A stretch of 64,000 nt of DNA from Onchidella celtica. Taxonomy: Eukaryota > Mollusca > Gastropoda > Systellommatophora > Onchidiidae. The position numbers and the translations under genes were made by a program. The stretch is taken from assembly GCA_963931925.1 (NCBI GenBank), contig OZ007575.1, positions 29,051,752 to 29,115,751 of the forward strand, read 5' to 3'. The notes below the pieces were generated by a model. That model was not told the DNA's origin, did not search any database, and was given only the letters and a program-made list of their open reading frames with translations. Numbering within the stretch: position 1 is the stretch's first letter; each line of letters opens with the position of its first letter. Of the stretch, positions 31,662 through 46,600 are shown in pieces.

Positions 31662-34600
31662 GTAAGTGAGAGCCTATTGTTGGCTCACTGTTCACTGTCT
31701 ATTTGGCCTTGAGCTAGACCAGAGAAACCAGTTTGCTTGTCAGTCACATAGTTACACATTCGCAAATCAACTTTTAAGTGCAACACATTACACGCTGTGG
31801 GAGAGATGCCTATTAAAAATGTTGCAAGTTTTACTAGCTTTTAATTCCTTTGTTGAATCTTATGAAACTGGTCATGATTTTCACTTTTCAACAGTCAGTG
31901 CAAATGCAGAGTTCTTGATGTCTCATATTTGGACTGAGTGGATAGTGGATTTAACTCACCATCTACTTTCATGGCACATGTGCAATAATCAGCACTTGAC
32001 GCTATACTACCATCACGGTAGTTCTGCGATAATGACATTAAAAGCTTCATTACTTGACTGCAATAGCAGATTTGCCCTTTGAATACTTTGCCGGGGTTGG
32101 CGCCACCGTTTTGCTTTTGAAAGGTATGAGAGAGAACTCGCTAGTGCGTGAAACTGATTTTCAGAGTCATTTTGCTGGGAACTGAGGTTTTTGATTATGT
32201 GGGTGTTTCTGTGCCAGGAAATGATTGGTTTGATGGCTTTTGATCTTGTCTTTGAACCTTTCTTCCATAGGAATATGATGAAGAGGAGGACGAAGAGGAG
32301 GAAACAAGGGCAAGAAAGAAAAAGAGAAAAGGGGCTTTGGGTTTTATCATTGATGAGGCAGGTAAGCAGGAAATTGGCATCTTTTTGGTCACTAGATTTG
32401 TACTTCAGACCAAATCCAGTTTGAGTTGTCCTCACTATTGCAAAAAGAAACCAGTGAAAACCAATGATTTTATAGTTGATGTCGTGTCAAAATGGATTGA
32501 ACCTTCAACTTTCACTATCAGGAGAAGTTGAGAACACAACTGACCGAATTTTTGGGGTGGTGAAGGATAAAACCCATGGTTGTCTCTAATACATAATAAT
32601 GTATAGAGGAAAGGCTCCAAAATCTGCAGAAACAGCATATTAAAATGCTTATATATCATGAAAATAATATCTAAAGGGGGTATTACACGTACAGTCAAAC
32701 CAGATCAGTTTCGGTCGACACTCGGCCCGCTGTCCACCGTATGACAAAGTTTGCTATTACACGTTACGGTCCGACTGCAGGCCATCCACATGCAAGCAGA
32801 CACGTGTTGAGCATATAGCAGACACACGGCAATCAATACATATAATGGATGACAGAGGAACTGCTTGATAATTTAACAATTTATGTTATTTTGAAAAACA
32901 AGAAAAGAAAACAACGTCGTATATGATCAAAAGAGTGGCTTTTAAAGAGGAGTGTATTCTCATATACAAATCCACTGGAGGAGATAAGAACCTTTTCTGA
33001 GAACTTTTAAAATACCATAATTTTGGTAGGTAAATTTCATCAGCTCCAGCACCTGACAAAACTGACTGCTCTTTAGTTCTTTTCTGAAAGAACTGAGATT
33101 GTTGATTTTTTTAAAAAATGGTGTCTGTTCGCATTGGGGTCCAATTGTTTGCAAAAGTCGACGAGTTTTTCATTGGCCTTTGCTCTTGAAAATTTATTGC
33201 TATAATCCTTACATTTAATTTTCCACAAACACTCTGTGGAACGATAAATTTCAATAAATTGAAGGACTGTTTCTTTGGACCATGAAGATATAATGGAAAT
33301 CCCCGTTTGTGAGGAGAGAACAGCGAAACCGAGCATCACAGAACCCAGCACCACAGAGTTCATGCATACATAATTCCCCAGGCTACACACTACATCCCCC
33401 ATTCAATAGAGCAACAAGGGTGATCATTGTCATGACAAAAACAACACACCCACTTCTACAGTGAACAGTGAAAAATATCTGGGGAAAAAATAAAATAAAT
33501 AATGCGGCGATAAAATTGGTCACTCGCGAGTATTTTTGTTAATTTTGATACGCTGATTCCGGATTTGATGTCATTTTTATGCTCAGACGCGGTTTTCGAC
33601 AACTTTGTATTAATGCCGGCAGAGAAAAGTGCTGTCATGTGGGCTCTGAAATTTGATCACGTACGCCAGCAAGGCGGCCGGATCCCAAATATCAGGCAGC
33701 GCCTGATTTTCAGGACGCAACCGTCGGCCAGGTCGAATTTCTACATTTTACGTCCGGTTTCCTTATTACACGTTGCGATTCGACTGCAGGCTGACTGTCG
33801 ACCAACGTAAATCCAAAACTGATCCAGTTTAACTGTACGTGTAATACCCCTTTAACTTTCTTGGAGAAAATCATACAGTCAAAATAAATGTAGATAGCAT
33901 GTCAGGCATGTGATGAAGTAGGTCAAGAACCAGTGTCATTAAAAAGTGGGTTTGGTATTTGTTGTTACTTTTTGACATTTTTTCCCCCAAGCAAGTTTGT
34001 AAAATAAATAACAAATTTTGCTTGATAAACCTGCTCAAGTGTTTCCTTCTTATCAGATGTGGACGATGAAGATGACGAAGATGATGGTGAATGGGAAGAT
34101 GGTGCTGAGGAAATTATTGATCGCAAATCAACATATGATGCTTCAGAACGTGAAATTGAGAGCCATCAAAGATTAAGGCATATTTGGGAGTGAGTATTTT
34201 GTTTGTGATTGTGATTAAGGCATATTTGGGAATGAGTATTTTGTTTGTGATTGTGAATTGTTCCTGTGAACAGATGCTGCTGGGTCATCTTGCCTCTTGG
34301 CAGGTTTAACAAAAGTGGGACTCAAAAGTTCCTTGATACATGATAGTCAAATAAGCTTGAGTTGATGTTGGGGATTGCGGGGAATAAGAAAAAAGATCAA
34401 CACATGCATTATTCAACTCCTCTGTTGTAGACCTGATGTTAGGAGACATAACCTATTATTAGCTTTACATTGGGGAGGGGTGGGGTTGTCGGCGAAAATG
34501 CATTCAAATTGACTGTGTGGTGGTCAGTGTACTGCAGTTTCTAATCTTGGCTTGCCGCTTATAAAACCATGAACTAGATATGACAATGTGCCATATTTAA

Positions 34601-37600
34601 GGTATCCAATGAAATGCCAATGATTAAAATTACTGCCTGTCAAAACACCCTCAGTCCGCTGGCTTGATCACAGGCCGCCAGGTGGCTCTATCAAGAAGGC
34701 TAGGCTAGCCTAGCCTATCAGGGCACTGTAATTGGCATCGCCTCGTCAAGGGGGAGCGGCGGCATTGGTGTGGGATAGTTGAGGTGCTAACTCAATTTCA
34801 TTAAAGGATTGGAATCAAAGACGGGACAGAAAATCAGAGTTAGCACAGGCATTGCAACATTTAAGTTGAAGACAACACTACACAATCGTTTTATTTCAAT
34901 ATAAAGTACAATGTAACTGTGCCGGTTCCCCCCAAAAAGATCGACATAAGCGAATTTTAACTCATGTGAATTCAATTTAAAGTGAAGTCGACTGCAGGAC
35001 TCTTGTTGGTCAGAAATTTGAATTGTGCACCAAACAGTGGTTTGGCCACAAAGAAAGAAATAATTCAAACAATAACATTTACAAAGTTGGCTCTGAAAAG
35101 AAGGTACAACATATAAGGGAAACTTCCAAAGATGGGCATGGCAGATACAGTAATGAAAGCTACTCCATTAATGGTATTTTTCCTAAGTACTCAAATGATG
35201 TGTGGATATACAGGGTGGGCCAAAAGTAGGGTTACAGTTAACACTATAATATATCTAAAACTGTAACCCTACCTTTGGCCCACCCTGAATAATACCTGGA
35301 TTGTTAATTAAAACACAACATCAGATCAGTGTGTGTGATCAGTCCCACTAGTGTTTGAGTACTAATGTTCATTGGCGATCTCACTAATACTCAAGGACAG
35401 GATTGGCAGACCCTAAATATTGTAGCAACGCTGAAGTGTCCTTAATATCGCATCGAACAATTTCTCATATTTCCACCAGTGATGTAATTTCTCGCAGATG
35501 CCAGAATCTATAGTCATCAAAATCAGATCTCTGACATAATTATAATAATTATATATTGTCAATACAGAGTGTACATTTAAGTATTTAGCACTTATGCTAA
35601 TTTTATAAGCTGTGCACATGTTCTTTGTCTTCCCTTTTGTTTCTTGCTTGTTGAATACTAATGTAGCCAAATTATATTGTACAACAGATCTCAAAGAGAA
35701 GATGAAATCGAACAGTACTACAGACAGAAGTTTGGTAATGTCTCCACAGCAGAAAGGTATGGGGAAGGAGAGGAAATGTCAGATGAGATTACACAGCAAG
35801 GTCGTCTTCCAGGTGTCAAGTAAGTGTCTCTTAAAAATTTGATTCTATTTTCGTATATTCCATGCATTAAAATTATTTGGAGAAGCAACAAATGTGGATT
35901 GGGTACTTAAAAAGGAACTGGACAAATGGTGGACGAATGCCATAAACTTGTTAGGTGAAAGCAGCAAAGAGCAGATGGAAAGTGGCAATAAAGCATTTGA
36001 GTCCATTTATAACGGTGTCATACCAGCTTATGTGAAGAGACAGTTTTAACCCTAGTCCTGCGGGAGGCCACTATATTGGCCTCCCCGCGCAACACACGAG
36101 ACACGGGAGGCCATTATTTCGTCCGACACGCTTAACCGCGGGTCCTGCGGGAGGCCACATTTTTGTATAGCAACGGTGCGCCTTGCGCTTTGGGTATTCG
36201 GTTGCCAAGGCTGTCGTTGTTGTTTTTTCACGTTTTTTTTCCACACAATTTTCGCGTGTTTATCCATCCTGTCACCCCTACTATATCTAACAAAATGGTA
36301 TCGTCCGATTACGTTTATTACGATGCAACTATTCGTCATACTCGTGTAATAGTACTGACGGTCTGAAGTTTGAACTGGGGAAAATCTTGGGGAAACTTTT
36401 ACTTTGATGCTGGTTGTCGTCTACATGTGAAATGAGAAGAAAGGGGCCATGTGCGTATTTGAGACGCCGTTCTACGTCTGTAATTATGAATTCCGATGTA
36501 GTATTAGGGCATGCTGCATAAGGGAAAACTGGGAGAAAATGACCGACTTTGTTGTTGGTCTTGTCTTTATTTGATGTGGTAATTAGAAAGATATTGTGTT
36601 CCTTTGATTAAACCGCTTTTCAGTACATGTATGTGCTCTACGACCTGGAACTGGAAATCAAATCTCTTGCTAAAACTAACATTATAGTAAGTGGACGCTT
36701 TACATAGTAGAGGAGGGAGAAGGCAATGTCATGATACATGTGGTTAGTAAATTAAGCGAATGGCTTAAAAAATAATTTGTTCACCTGAATGGCCTGACAT
36801 AGGGACAGAAAAAGCGTAGAGGTCTTGGGAAAATGATAAAACGTGTGTTAAACGGCATGTAAATGCAGAAAATTCTTGATTTGGGGCCTTCCATTTCACA
36901 ATAAAACCTACTGCATATCATCACAAGTACATCATCAAAATATCATAGGGGTCCCTTACGATTTATCCACCACTATTGTTGTTATTGCGTCCTGAAGTAT
37001 ACGCGGTACATGTGTTCACAAGGACCCGATTGACCCGACCGCCGAGGTTATCGGCAACACGCGAACGCCGCTGGCTATCCCCGCACGGGGCGTTATGTGG
37101 ACGAGTTCACTCAACGCGGGACGAGGGTTAACAGTTCAGAGGATGCATATCTGTTACAGCTTCTCTTGTGATGAGGAAGCTTGTAGACTTGGTTAAACTG
37201 GTAGATCAGTTGAAATTTATGTTTGCAATGTTACTAAACACAAAGAAACTATGGCAAAAGTCTGAGATGTTTAGGGTACCCAGTGGAGGTGACAGCTGTA
37301 ATCTGTTCTTAGTTTTAAATTTCAATAATAATGGACTGGATGCTGAGAATTTGGTATTTTGAATGTCCTTGCAGACATTACTTATGACTTTGATATAGAC
37401 ATCTTTCAGAATGTGGAAGTCGGGTTGTGTTAGAGTGAGTAATTGAAAATGTGCAGACCTCCCAAGTCTTCCCGTTTCGTGGGGAGTCTCCCTGTTTTTA
37501 TGATGAAACCCTGCCCTCCCCGTGTTCCTTTTAAATCACCCCATTTCCGGGGAAAAAGAGAAGAAAAAAAAATTGCGTCAAGTTTTCCCAATCACACAAA

Positions 37601-40600
37601 AATTATGCTTTTTCATGGTGCTGCTTGGCTGATACAATGTATGTATATTTCCCTGGGTTGGGGATATGGAGGGCTAGGTAGGAACTAAGGTGGGGGGGGG
37701 GGTGGGCGGGGCCCCCATGCCCATTCAGTCGTTTTTTCCCTGAGCAGTTCAGAGACCAGACGGCGCCGGCATGTCTAGGGAAGTGTCACACTACTGGATG
37801 TTATGTGAAGTGTGGCCTAACCCAGTGGGAGTGGGGGAGTGAAGAGGGGATAGACTGATGGGGAGTCAGCAGACGTCTGTTGCCCTTTTTGGAGATGCCA
37901 GGGCATTTAAAAAAAAAAAAAATTAGGTTTTTTGGAATATGGTTCAAAGAAAGATTATAGACAGCACTTGTGGAGGCAAGTGATGGCCAGATAGGACTAC
38001 TGTTGGGTCCTCCTTAGCTTTATTGTGTATACAGTATATCATTAGGGGAAAAAAAACTGAGCTGAGGAGACTCGGCCTGACTCGCCAACCTAGGCTTATT
38101 TTACATAGATTCATAGACCTATGGAGGTTTGAAAAATCAAGTGTTGGAGTTATACATTAGGGTAACATTTTTACCCTCATTTTCAGCACTCACCAAAGCC
38201 ATAAAAGGAATCAGCACCAGATAAATGGGATAAAAGGCAGTGATTCATCTTATGGCAGTTTGTCAATAAAAAGTACCAGGAATCTGGTACATTGGATTTT
38301 GAAAAAGAAAAATGTTGTGTTTCAGATTATTGAGATGTCCAGTAATATCCAGTAGTCGTAAAGCTTCAGGTTTATTTAATTTTCTGTTTACTATGAGGGA
38401 TACCGCGAAGATGTTAAAAAGTCTTATCTGATGAAAAAAAACAAAAAACACTTTCAACTACAAAAAAAGCTTTTTTGTGATATCAAGACCATCCCACAGA
38501 TTCTTAATTTATGTGATTGTAATTAATATGCCATTGAAGCAACAGACAAACTGCCTTCTTCTTAGCAAGTCCAGTGCCCAAAAGATTAAGCAAACTTTCT
38601 GATTATGGCATTGAATTATAGGCTGGACTGATCAGACATGCTTCGATTCAGCATGGAAATTGTCCCCAGGTTTCCTTCAGGGATGTCAAAATTAATGTTT
38701 CACCTCCACCTGCTGGGGTCTTGCAAACTTAAGGGTGGCAATTTTGAGAGTAGCATTTTTATCCTCATTTTCAGCGCTGACTCGGTGGGGGGTTTTATGC
38801 GATACATGTTTTATTATTTTTTTTTATATTGGTTGTATTTTTCTTTGTGTTTGTGTCCAGTTGAGTTTCTAAGAGGTTATGGTAACCTCCCCGGTTTTTG
38901 TGAAATCTCCCCACATCCTGTTTGCATTAGTTGGGAGGTCTGAATGTGGCATGGTTTCATCGTGCTTGGATTTTCATTTGAATTATTTGTTGTTTTTCTT
39001 ATGCGTCAACTCATCCCAGCTGAAACATTGTCTGTTCAATGTAGGTTATCATTCATTATGTTTTTGCCATATTTTTCTCAGAAAATTCAATTTCTCTATT
39101 GCAGAGATCCCAATTTATGGGTTGTCAAATGTAGAATGGGAGAGGAAAAGGCTACAATAGTTCATATAATGAGGAAGATGATTGCTTATCAATTCTCAGA
39201 AGAGGTGAGTTGGATATGTTGTATTTTTATCAAAACATAAGATGTGTAAATAAGGTCAGGTTGACAGTGAACATTCAAGTTCAGAAGAAAATTTTAAATT
39301 TTCATTATTTGGTTTTTGCCAAAATTCCGTCTGTGAAAATTTCAGGTCTTTATGAGAAGTTAGTTGCTTCAGCAAGTCTTACATAAAATTAATTTTTAAT
39401 TATATAAATGGATTATTTCCCATAGATCGTGGTCAGGGTTTCTCAATATTGAATATGGCAAGTAAATCCACTAAGAATGACAGTAGGCACGTGTAAAGAG
39501 AATTACCATATGCAAAGGTAATTCCAGTCAAACCTCTTTAGTCTACCTGCCCCAGCCACCCAGTTTTGTTTCATGTACTCAATTAACTTGTTAACTTATC
39601 TTGGAGTGTTTAAGAAGTTTAATTTCTGTTTTCGTATCGGTCATATTCAGTCAAATTCTGTGAGCTGTACCCCCCCCCCCCCCTCCATAATTCAAAATTT
39701 ATTTTTTCACCTTGGATGTGCCTATAAGAGGTTTAGGTTTCTAACAAGTATTGGTCAAAGCTGGCTGGTGCGTCACTGCATTTTATAATCACTATCAAGG
39801 TTATAGTTTAGAATTTCTGAGAATGTTTCAAATTTGTAATACTGTAATCATCATTATCTCATGTAATGTTCAGTGGAAAAGTATTGTTGGTTGTTATGTG
39901 AGAATTCATGCAGGCTCCAAATTTACTTTCAGCCTCTTCAAATCAAATCTGTTGTGGCTAAAGAGGGTTTGAAGGGCTACATTTACATTGAAGCCTTTAA
40001 ACAGACCCATGTCAAACAGGCTATCGAGGGAATTGGCAATCTACGCATGGGCTATTACAAACAACAGGTAATTTATATAACATACTTTTTACAGGAAAGG
40101 CAACTTTGTACTGTGATTACTTTTGTGGGCCTGCTATAGTGCTTCTTGAATGTCAAGAAAAGCTGATGAGAATTTTGGATGACTTCTTCAAGATTCTTTC
40201 TTATACAGCATTACTTTATAGACTATAAATTAAAAATTGACGCTGCAGTGGTGTCATGTAACTGTTTATGTATCATACATCATTATGATTAGTACTGCCT
40301 ATTTTGTTTATCTTGTTTGGTACATGAGCCAGCAATCTACTTTTTCAAATTTAGGAACACTTTATTGCATTTGAATAGTGCTTAAAATACAAGTGACTGT
40401 TGATGGACAAGAAAGGAGAGTTCAAGTTCAAGTTTATTGTAGGCCCTGAAAGCCAGTTCAAAATTTACAGAAGAATCATACAAAGAAGAGAGAATGTGTG
40501 AATCAAGTGAAAGATTCAGTGGGATTTTACTTTTTACATGTAAGCTTGCCATGTCCTACCATAGACACAGGAGTGATAAAGCAACCACCTCCCTGTGTTC

Positions 40601-43600
40601 AGGACTATTTCTCTCTTTTTCATTTAGATGGTTCCCATCAAAGAGATGACTGATGTTTTGAAAGTTGTCAAGGAAACGGCCAGTCTGAAGCCTAAGGCAT
40701 GGGTTCGCCTCAAGAGGGGTATTTTTAAAGATGATTTAGCACAGGTTAGTATACTGTTAGGTGGCACACAGATGGTATTGTATTTTGCACGTTGGAATGC
40801 ATCATCAAGTTGTCAGGAAACACTTGTAAAATTGATCTCAGCCGCACAAGACCAACATTATGATAATGAGAATGATATGATGAGTTCAGAGATTTTTGTG
40901 CCAAGTTCAGAAGGAAATATATGAGCTCTTTCACATTGTACAGAGACTATTCACAGGTGACTCATGAATTCTTTATCTGACAAGCTTATTGAAGTGGCTT
41001 AGATATTTGAGTTTGAGTTTGGAGAAAGTACGTCGACACGATAACGGTCACATTGTGCTAGAAAGAAGCAGGAAGATAGACAGAATATAAAAGAATGATG
41101 GGACAGATTATATATATGACCGATCCCTTCTATGTATGAAGTGAAGTTGTGAATTTTTTGTTCTATAAATCCTATACAATGAAAACATATCATGGTTCCA
41201 TGACATGGTTCCTCTTTCGGACTTGAAGAGGTAGGGTAAATATTTGAGAATTATAGCAGGGGTTTTTTACAGGGTCCAGCTCTGTGCATTGTGAATAGTT
41301 GTAAATAAAATGCACGATACAGCAACTTGTTAACCTTTTTTCAGCAGTTATTTTGCGACATTTTGCATTAGCTATTTTTTTTACTTTGCTCAAGCCGAGA
41401 CTTTCTGTCTCCACACAAACAAAGCATGCAATGGCGCTATCATATGTAACTAAATTTGTAGAATCAAGATTCGTATACAGGCTGTATATAGAGCCCGAGG
41501 TTCTGCTTGTCAGCAGTAGTTTTTCATTCTCCATCATGATATAAGTTTCCATCCATGCCAGTTGTTCCTAAGTAATGTCTTACTGCCCATATTTCATAAA
41601 GTTACAATAACTGTAGTTTATTTGAGTGAAAATGTGAAAATGTGAAAATCAAATATACAGATCCATCCAATAGTAGATCAGTTCCTGCAGATTTTACACA
41701 CGCAATGTAAAGATGACAATTTCAATTATTACCAAGCCAAAATTTTCTCAGTCAAATGTCCCTTTGTTTATACAAGTCATTCCGTTTTTTACATCAGTAA
41801 TCACAAAGTCTACATTGCAGGTTGACATTGTGTATCCATCTCAAAATGAAGTGGAACTAAAGCTCATCCCTCGCATTGACTATACACGGCCACGTGGTAT
41901 AATGCGTACATCTGCCAATCAGGATCAGAAAAAGAGGAAGCGTCGTCCACCACAGAAACTCTTTGACGTAGATGCAATAAGGTAACATTATTATTATTTT
42001 TGTATTGACCAAGGTTCACCCAGGTCCTTAAAAGTCCTTAACCACTAGATTGGCAGCCCACAGGCAAAAAACCTTCCTTGGAATCACCATCAAGGAAAAT
42101 AACTCTAAATGACTTTGCGATTGGTCGCAATGAAAAGGTCATCACTTTCTTATTTCATGATCAATTTTAATAAAATAAATTTTAAAAAATCCAGAATTGA
42201 ATGACCTTTCCATTGATACCATGCATTATGCATTTTGATTGTCAAAAAATTTCTGAACTTGAAATCAGCCTCCTCTGGTTCACTCATCTTCACTAGATCT
42301 AGTCTCTAGGTCTAGATCTAGATCTATCACCATCTAGGCCTATATCGGGAGTAGATCTAGGTCTAGGGGGATCATCTAAATCAAGTTCTACATCATTTTC
42401 ACTATCTTCCCCTTCATCTTGATCTACAGAGGTAGAAATGTCTTCATTATCTTGATGAAAATCACCTGACGCCATCAAACTTTTCAGAAAATTGAAGGCC
42501 ATTTTCACTAATGTTATATCAACAGCTGTCTCCACATATTTCGTTCTGGTAAAAAGCAAAAGGAAGTAGAGCCTTTATATTACACCGGAAATGTCTTCTC
42601 CATTATAATCCATGCTTATTATAGTCCACAAGGTTGACTAAAAACAACGTAGGCCTAGCGGGCGATTTGCCATTGAACCGTCGCGGGCGCCTCCGGGCGC
42701 ATTGCATATCTAGTGGTTAAAGTCTATAATTTTCATAAAAAGAAAAAATAAGTACTCAAAGGTCCTAGAATTCTGAAAATGGTGTCAAAGTCCTTAAAAT
42801 GTTTTTAAAATTTGTGTATCAATTGAAATATTTGAGATTCAAATCATCCAGTTGCACACTGGATTATTGGTACTTTGAAAAAACCAAACTTTTCAGGGTG
42901 AATTTACTATGTTTGAACTGAGGATACAGAAACATCGCATTTCGATGAGTGCTGCACACCACTTGTTTAGTTGTAATATTTCTTGCATTTGGGTACTTGG
43001 ATTTTTGAGTGCTGCATGCATGTAATATTTCTTGGTCACAGGCACATAGGCCATTAATTTGTTTACTGTGAGTCCTTAGGAAGTCCTTAAAAACTCCTTA
43101 AACTTAGTTTTCAAGACTTTGTATTAACCCTGATTAACATATTTTAGTACTTAAAGATGTTACAGCTTTTATTTGGCATTGTAAATTTAAATAATTTATT
43201 TTTATAGGTCATCCAGGGAGGGTACAAAATAGGTATTTCCTATTTCAAATGAATTATTATCCAATACTTATTGAAAAATTCCGAACTGTTTCAAAGACCT
43301 ATAAATATGAATCTTGTGCATCAAACTTTTGGAATAGTTTTCATTATGTTGTGGCCCACTGATTTGATACCTGATGGTAAAGTGAATTTATCACATCAGT
43401 GAATTTATGCCTGAATTGTCATGGTTCATAGCATACAAAACATGCTTTCTATCAGGTTACATGTAGTAGATGGTTTCTAAAGCATTGCTTCATTTTTGAA
43501 GTTATTGATATGGTCAAATGGCAAAAGTAAAACTTTATCAGTTAAGAAAAACCAGCAGCAGTTTTAGAATATAACATGACAAACGTGAACCTAGATGAAA

Positions 43601-46600
43601 CTTGGAGTAACATTTGACTTACATAGCTTACACTGAAGGGCCAACAAGTAATAGTTACACTAATAAATACATGTATATGATGCACAGTAATTTCAAAGAA
43701 TATGCTGAAGCTAAAAGTAAGAGTCTCTCTCTCTCTCTCTCCAAAGGCATTATAGTTATGTACAAAATCATCTTTCAGTATCCAAGAGTAATCTCCCTTG
43801 ACATGCACTTCTGAGAAATTTAATTCAAAATTTGAGCCCCTAAAACAAGAAATAATGAAAACGTAGAAATATTGGGCATTATCACCTATTTGTGGACAAC
43901 ATAGACTTAGTAGGAGATGCAATAGATGTCAATTGAAGTCTTTGGAAGACATAAATCAATTTTTGCAAAAATTGGATAAAGATCACGTAAACTGGGGTGA
44001 CAATATGCAAGGAAATAATCACCCGTGTTTCCAAAAAGTATTACTCTCAGAAATAAAATTAAACAGCTGATTTATGAAAATGTTGGAGTAACAGATGTTA
44101 GATTTTCATGTATAATTATTCTTTAAAGTATTTCATTTTTAGAAATACGGCACTCCTAAGGATATTGTTATCAGTTTAACGTACCATAGTAGATTGATTC
44201 ACTTGTGAAAATTATTTTTCAACAGAGCTATAGGGGGAGAGGTAACATCTGATGGTGATTTCCTCATGTTTGAAGGCAACCGGTACAACCGTAAAGGCTT
44301 TTTGTTTAAAGTGTTCGCTATGTCAGCTATAGTAAGTATCTTTATTTTGTTCAATTTACCAATACTTAAATCCTGTGGCACTAATCTGTAGCTTCTGCCT
44401 TATGTGTGTCAATTTTTCTGCTGACAGCTGGGGTTGGAGAAGTACTGTGTAATCCCCTGACAATACTTGAGAATGGCTGGAGGTTTTTCGTCTGCATATC
44501 TGAAGAATTGCTAGTGTATTATGCTGCAACAGAGTGTTTCTTTGGGGAAACAAACTTCATAATAGTTTTTACATTATCTCTGGTATAGTCTTTTTTTTGT
44601 TCGTTTGTTTTTTATTTTGTTTTTGGTTGGGGAAAGGGGAATGGAATGCTTAAACTGAACATCATCTATCCACCTGGAAATTGTATCCAATCTGTGAAAA
44701 TGGATAGATCTATGTGGGAATTACTATTGTGAAATATCCAGTAAGTTGTGGTCAATTATTTTACCAAATTCTGAAATCCTAATGAAAGGCTCTTGTTGCT
44801 TCATTGGGAGTGTCGGTGTTATAAAATTGCACATGCAGTCATGCGCTTAACAAATCGTCAGTGAAAATCACAAACCACAAAAGTTTGAAATTTTCTGGTT
44901 CTTGCATTTTTTGTACCAAAATGAAGTTTTACTTTCCTTCCACATATGCCACTCAAATCCTATACTAGAGAAATCAATGGGAACCCTTGAATTTGTCATA
45001 TGGTCAGATCCAGGCTGAACAATGAACCCTGTAGGTCTAGGTATCGGCAAATCCTGCATTTCTGTTGTGCCTCCCAGTTGTTAAAAGCATTCACAGCTTT
45101 GTTTTGGTGTATATTCCAGTTATCGTGATCCCCATTTAATGGTTGTAAAACAGGCAATTACAAAGTACAATGATTTTTCCACTCTTGTGTAGAATTTAAT
45201 TTCTGCAACATAAATAGTTTATGATTGTCACTGACGATGTTTTGTGAAACAGTCATATTTTTTTTAGGCAGGAAAGTCTTAATCCATATGTTTTTTCATA
45301 AGTAGATAAAGTCTGGGGTAAAAGATCTCCACATACAAATATGCCCATTTACAAAATGCCTACATAAATTTATTTTAATAGAAAACAGGGACATGCATGT
45401 ATAAATTAAATTTACATATTTTTAGCCTTAACATACTGTCTTCCAAATCATGTGAAGGCAGTCACAAACTTGGGAGCATCAGGTATTAAATTGAATGGGA
45501 TGTAGCATCTTGTACAGAAGTGTACATGTGAATTTCAATTTTGTTATGTTCTTGTTTTGTTACCAGATTGCAGAGGGGATCAAACCCACATTGGCAGAAC
45601 TAGAAAAATTTGAGGACCAGCCTGAAGGCATGCAGGTGGAGTGTATCCTTTTGTTACAAGAAGAACAGGATTGATAGGTTTGAATAGCAATCATAAATGT
45701 AGAAGATTCATTCTGATTCAAATAAAGACATTTAGTGTGAATTAAAATATCTGGTAGAAGAAACACGAGGCTAAAAGAGGACTGAAAGAATATTATTTGC
45801 ATTTACCTTAAAAATGTTGTGGAAAATCTGTCCTCTTTATTACAGTACAAAGTAACAGGAAAAGTTTTTTTACAGATGTTTTCATGGGAAAAAACTGGAC
45901 AGCTGAACTGTTTTATGCAGCAACGAAGGCATGTAAAGATCATATTAATTATGAAAGAAAATATAGATTAACCTGTATGTGCCTCCTTAACGGAAATGCA
46001 GTGGTTCCAGAAAAACAAGAGAGTGAAATAGCACATACTATGGCTCCAGGAGATGTAGTGGTTGTTGCTGAGGGTGAGTTGCAGCATTTGCAGGGAAAAG
46101 TCATCAAAGTGGATGGCAACAAGATCACCATTATGCCAAAGCATGAAGATTTGAAGGTAAGATGACTAAGTGACCAGATTTTCTCAGTTATGTTAATACA
46201 TCAAGTTTCATCTATCCTTAGCCCAGCAATGACCAGGGTGTTTTTTGTATTGATATATTCCTCTATCAGTTGGAAGATCAAAAAGTTAGCTGGGCCAAAT
46301 GTTAACATCAGGTTTGGTATTACAGTTTTTGAGTGCATAACTTGCATGACTGTTTGACAGAAGTTCAGCAGCCCATATTACATAAGTGTTAAAAGCTTCT
46401 AAAAAACTTTTAATAATGTGTGTTATTTCTGTCTCATAATGGAATTATGTTATCTCAGTTTTTTAATGTGCTAAAAGCACCTAGATGGCAGAGATATTTA
46501 GCAACTATTGTCATTTATGATATAATTGGAAAATAAAAACTTTTGTATGATATTCATTTCTGAAAAAAAATAATTAAAAATTACAATCAAATATTTAAGC

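Noticed and set aside
31409-31695. Antisense frames opposite SUPT5H exon 1
   Set aside because: Ser/Leu- or His-rich shadows of the acidic GA-rich coding exon; no domain and no splice context of their own.
36052-36339. 95-residue - strand frame
   Set aside because: Falls inside a TTAA-flanked transposon next to its terminal repeats and lacks any transposase motif.
39526-39750. Possible pogo-type MITE starting agtcaaacctctttagtc
   Set aside because: No convincing inverted partner was found on the right.
45884-46165. 93-residue frame starting with ATG as a separate small gene
   Set aside because: Its second half is SUPT5H exon 11 (KOW2); the first half is intronic read-through.
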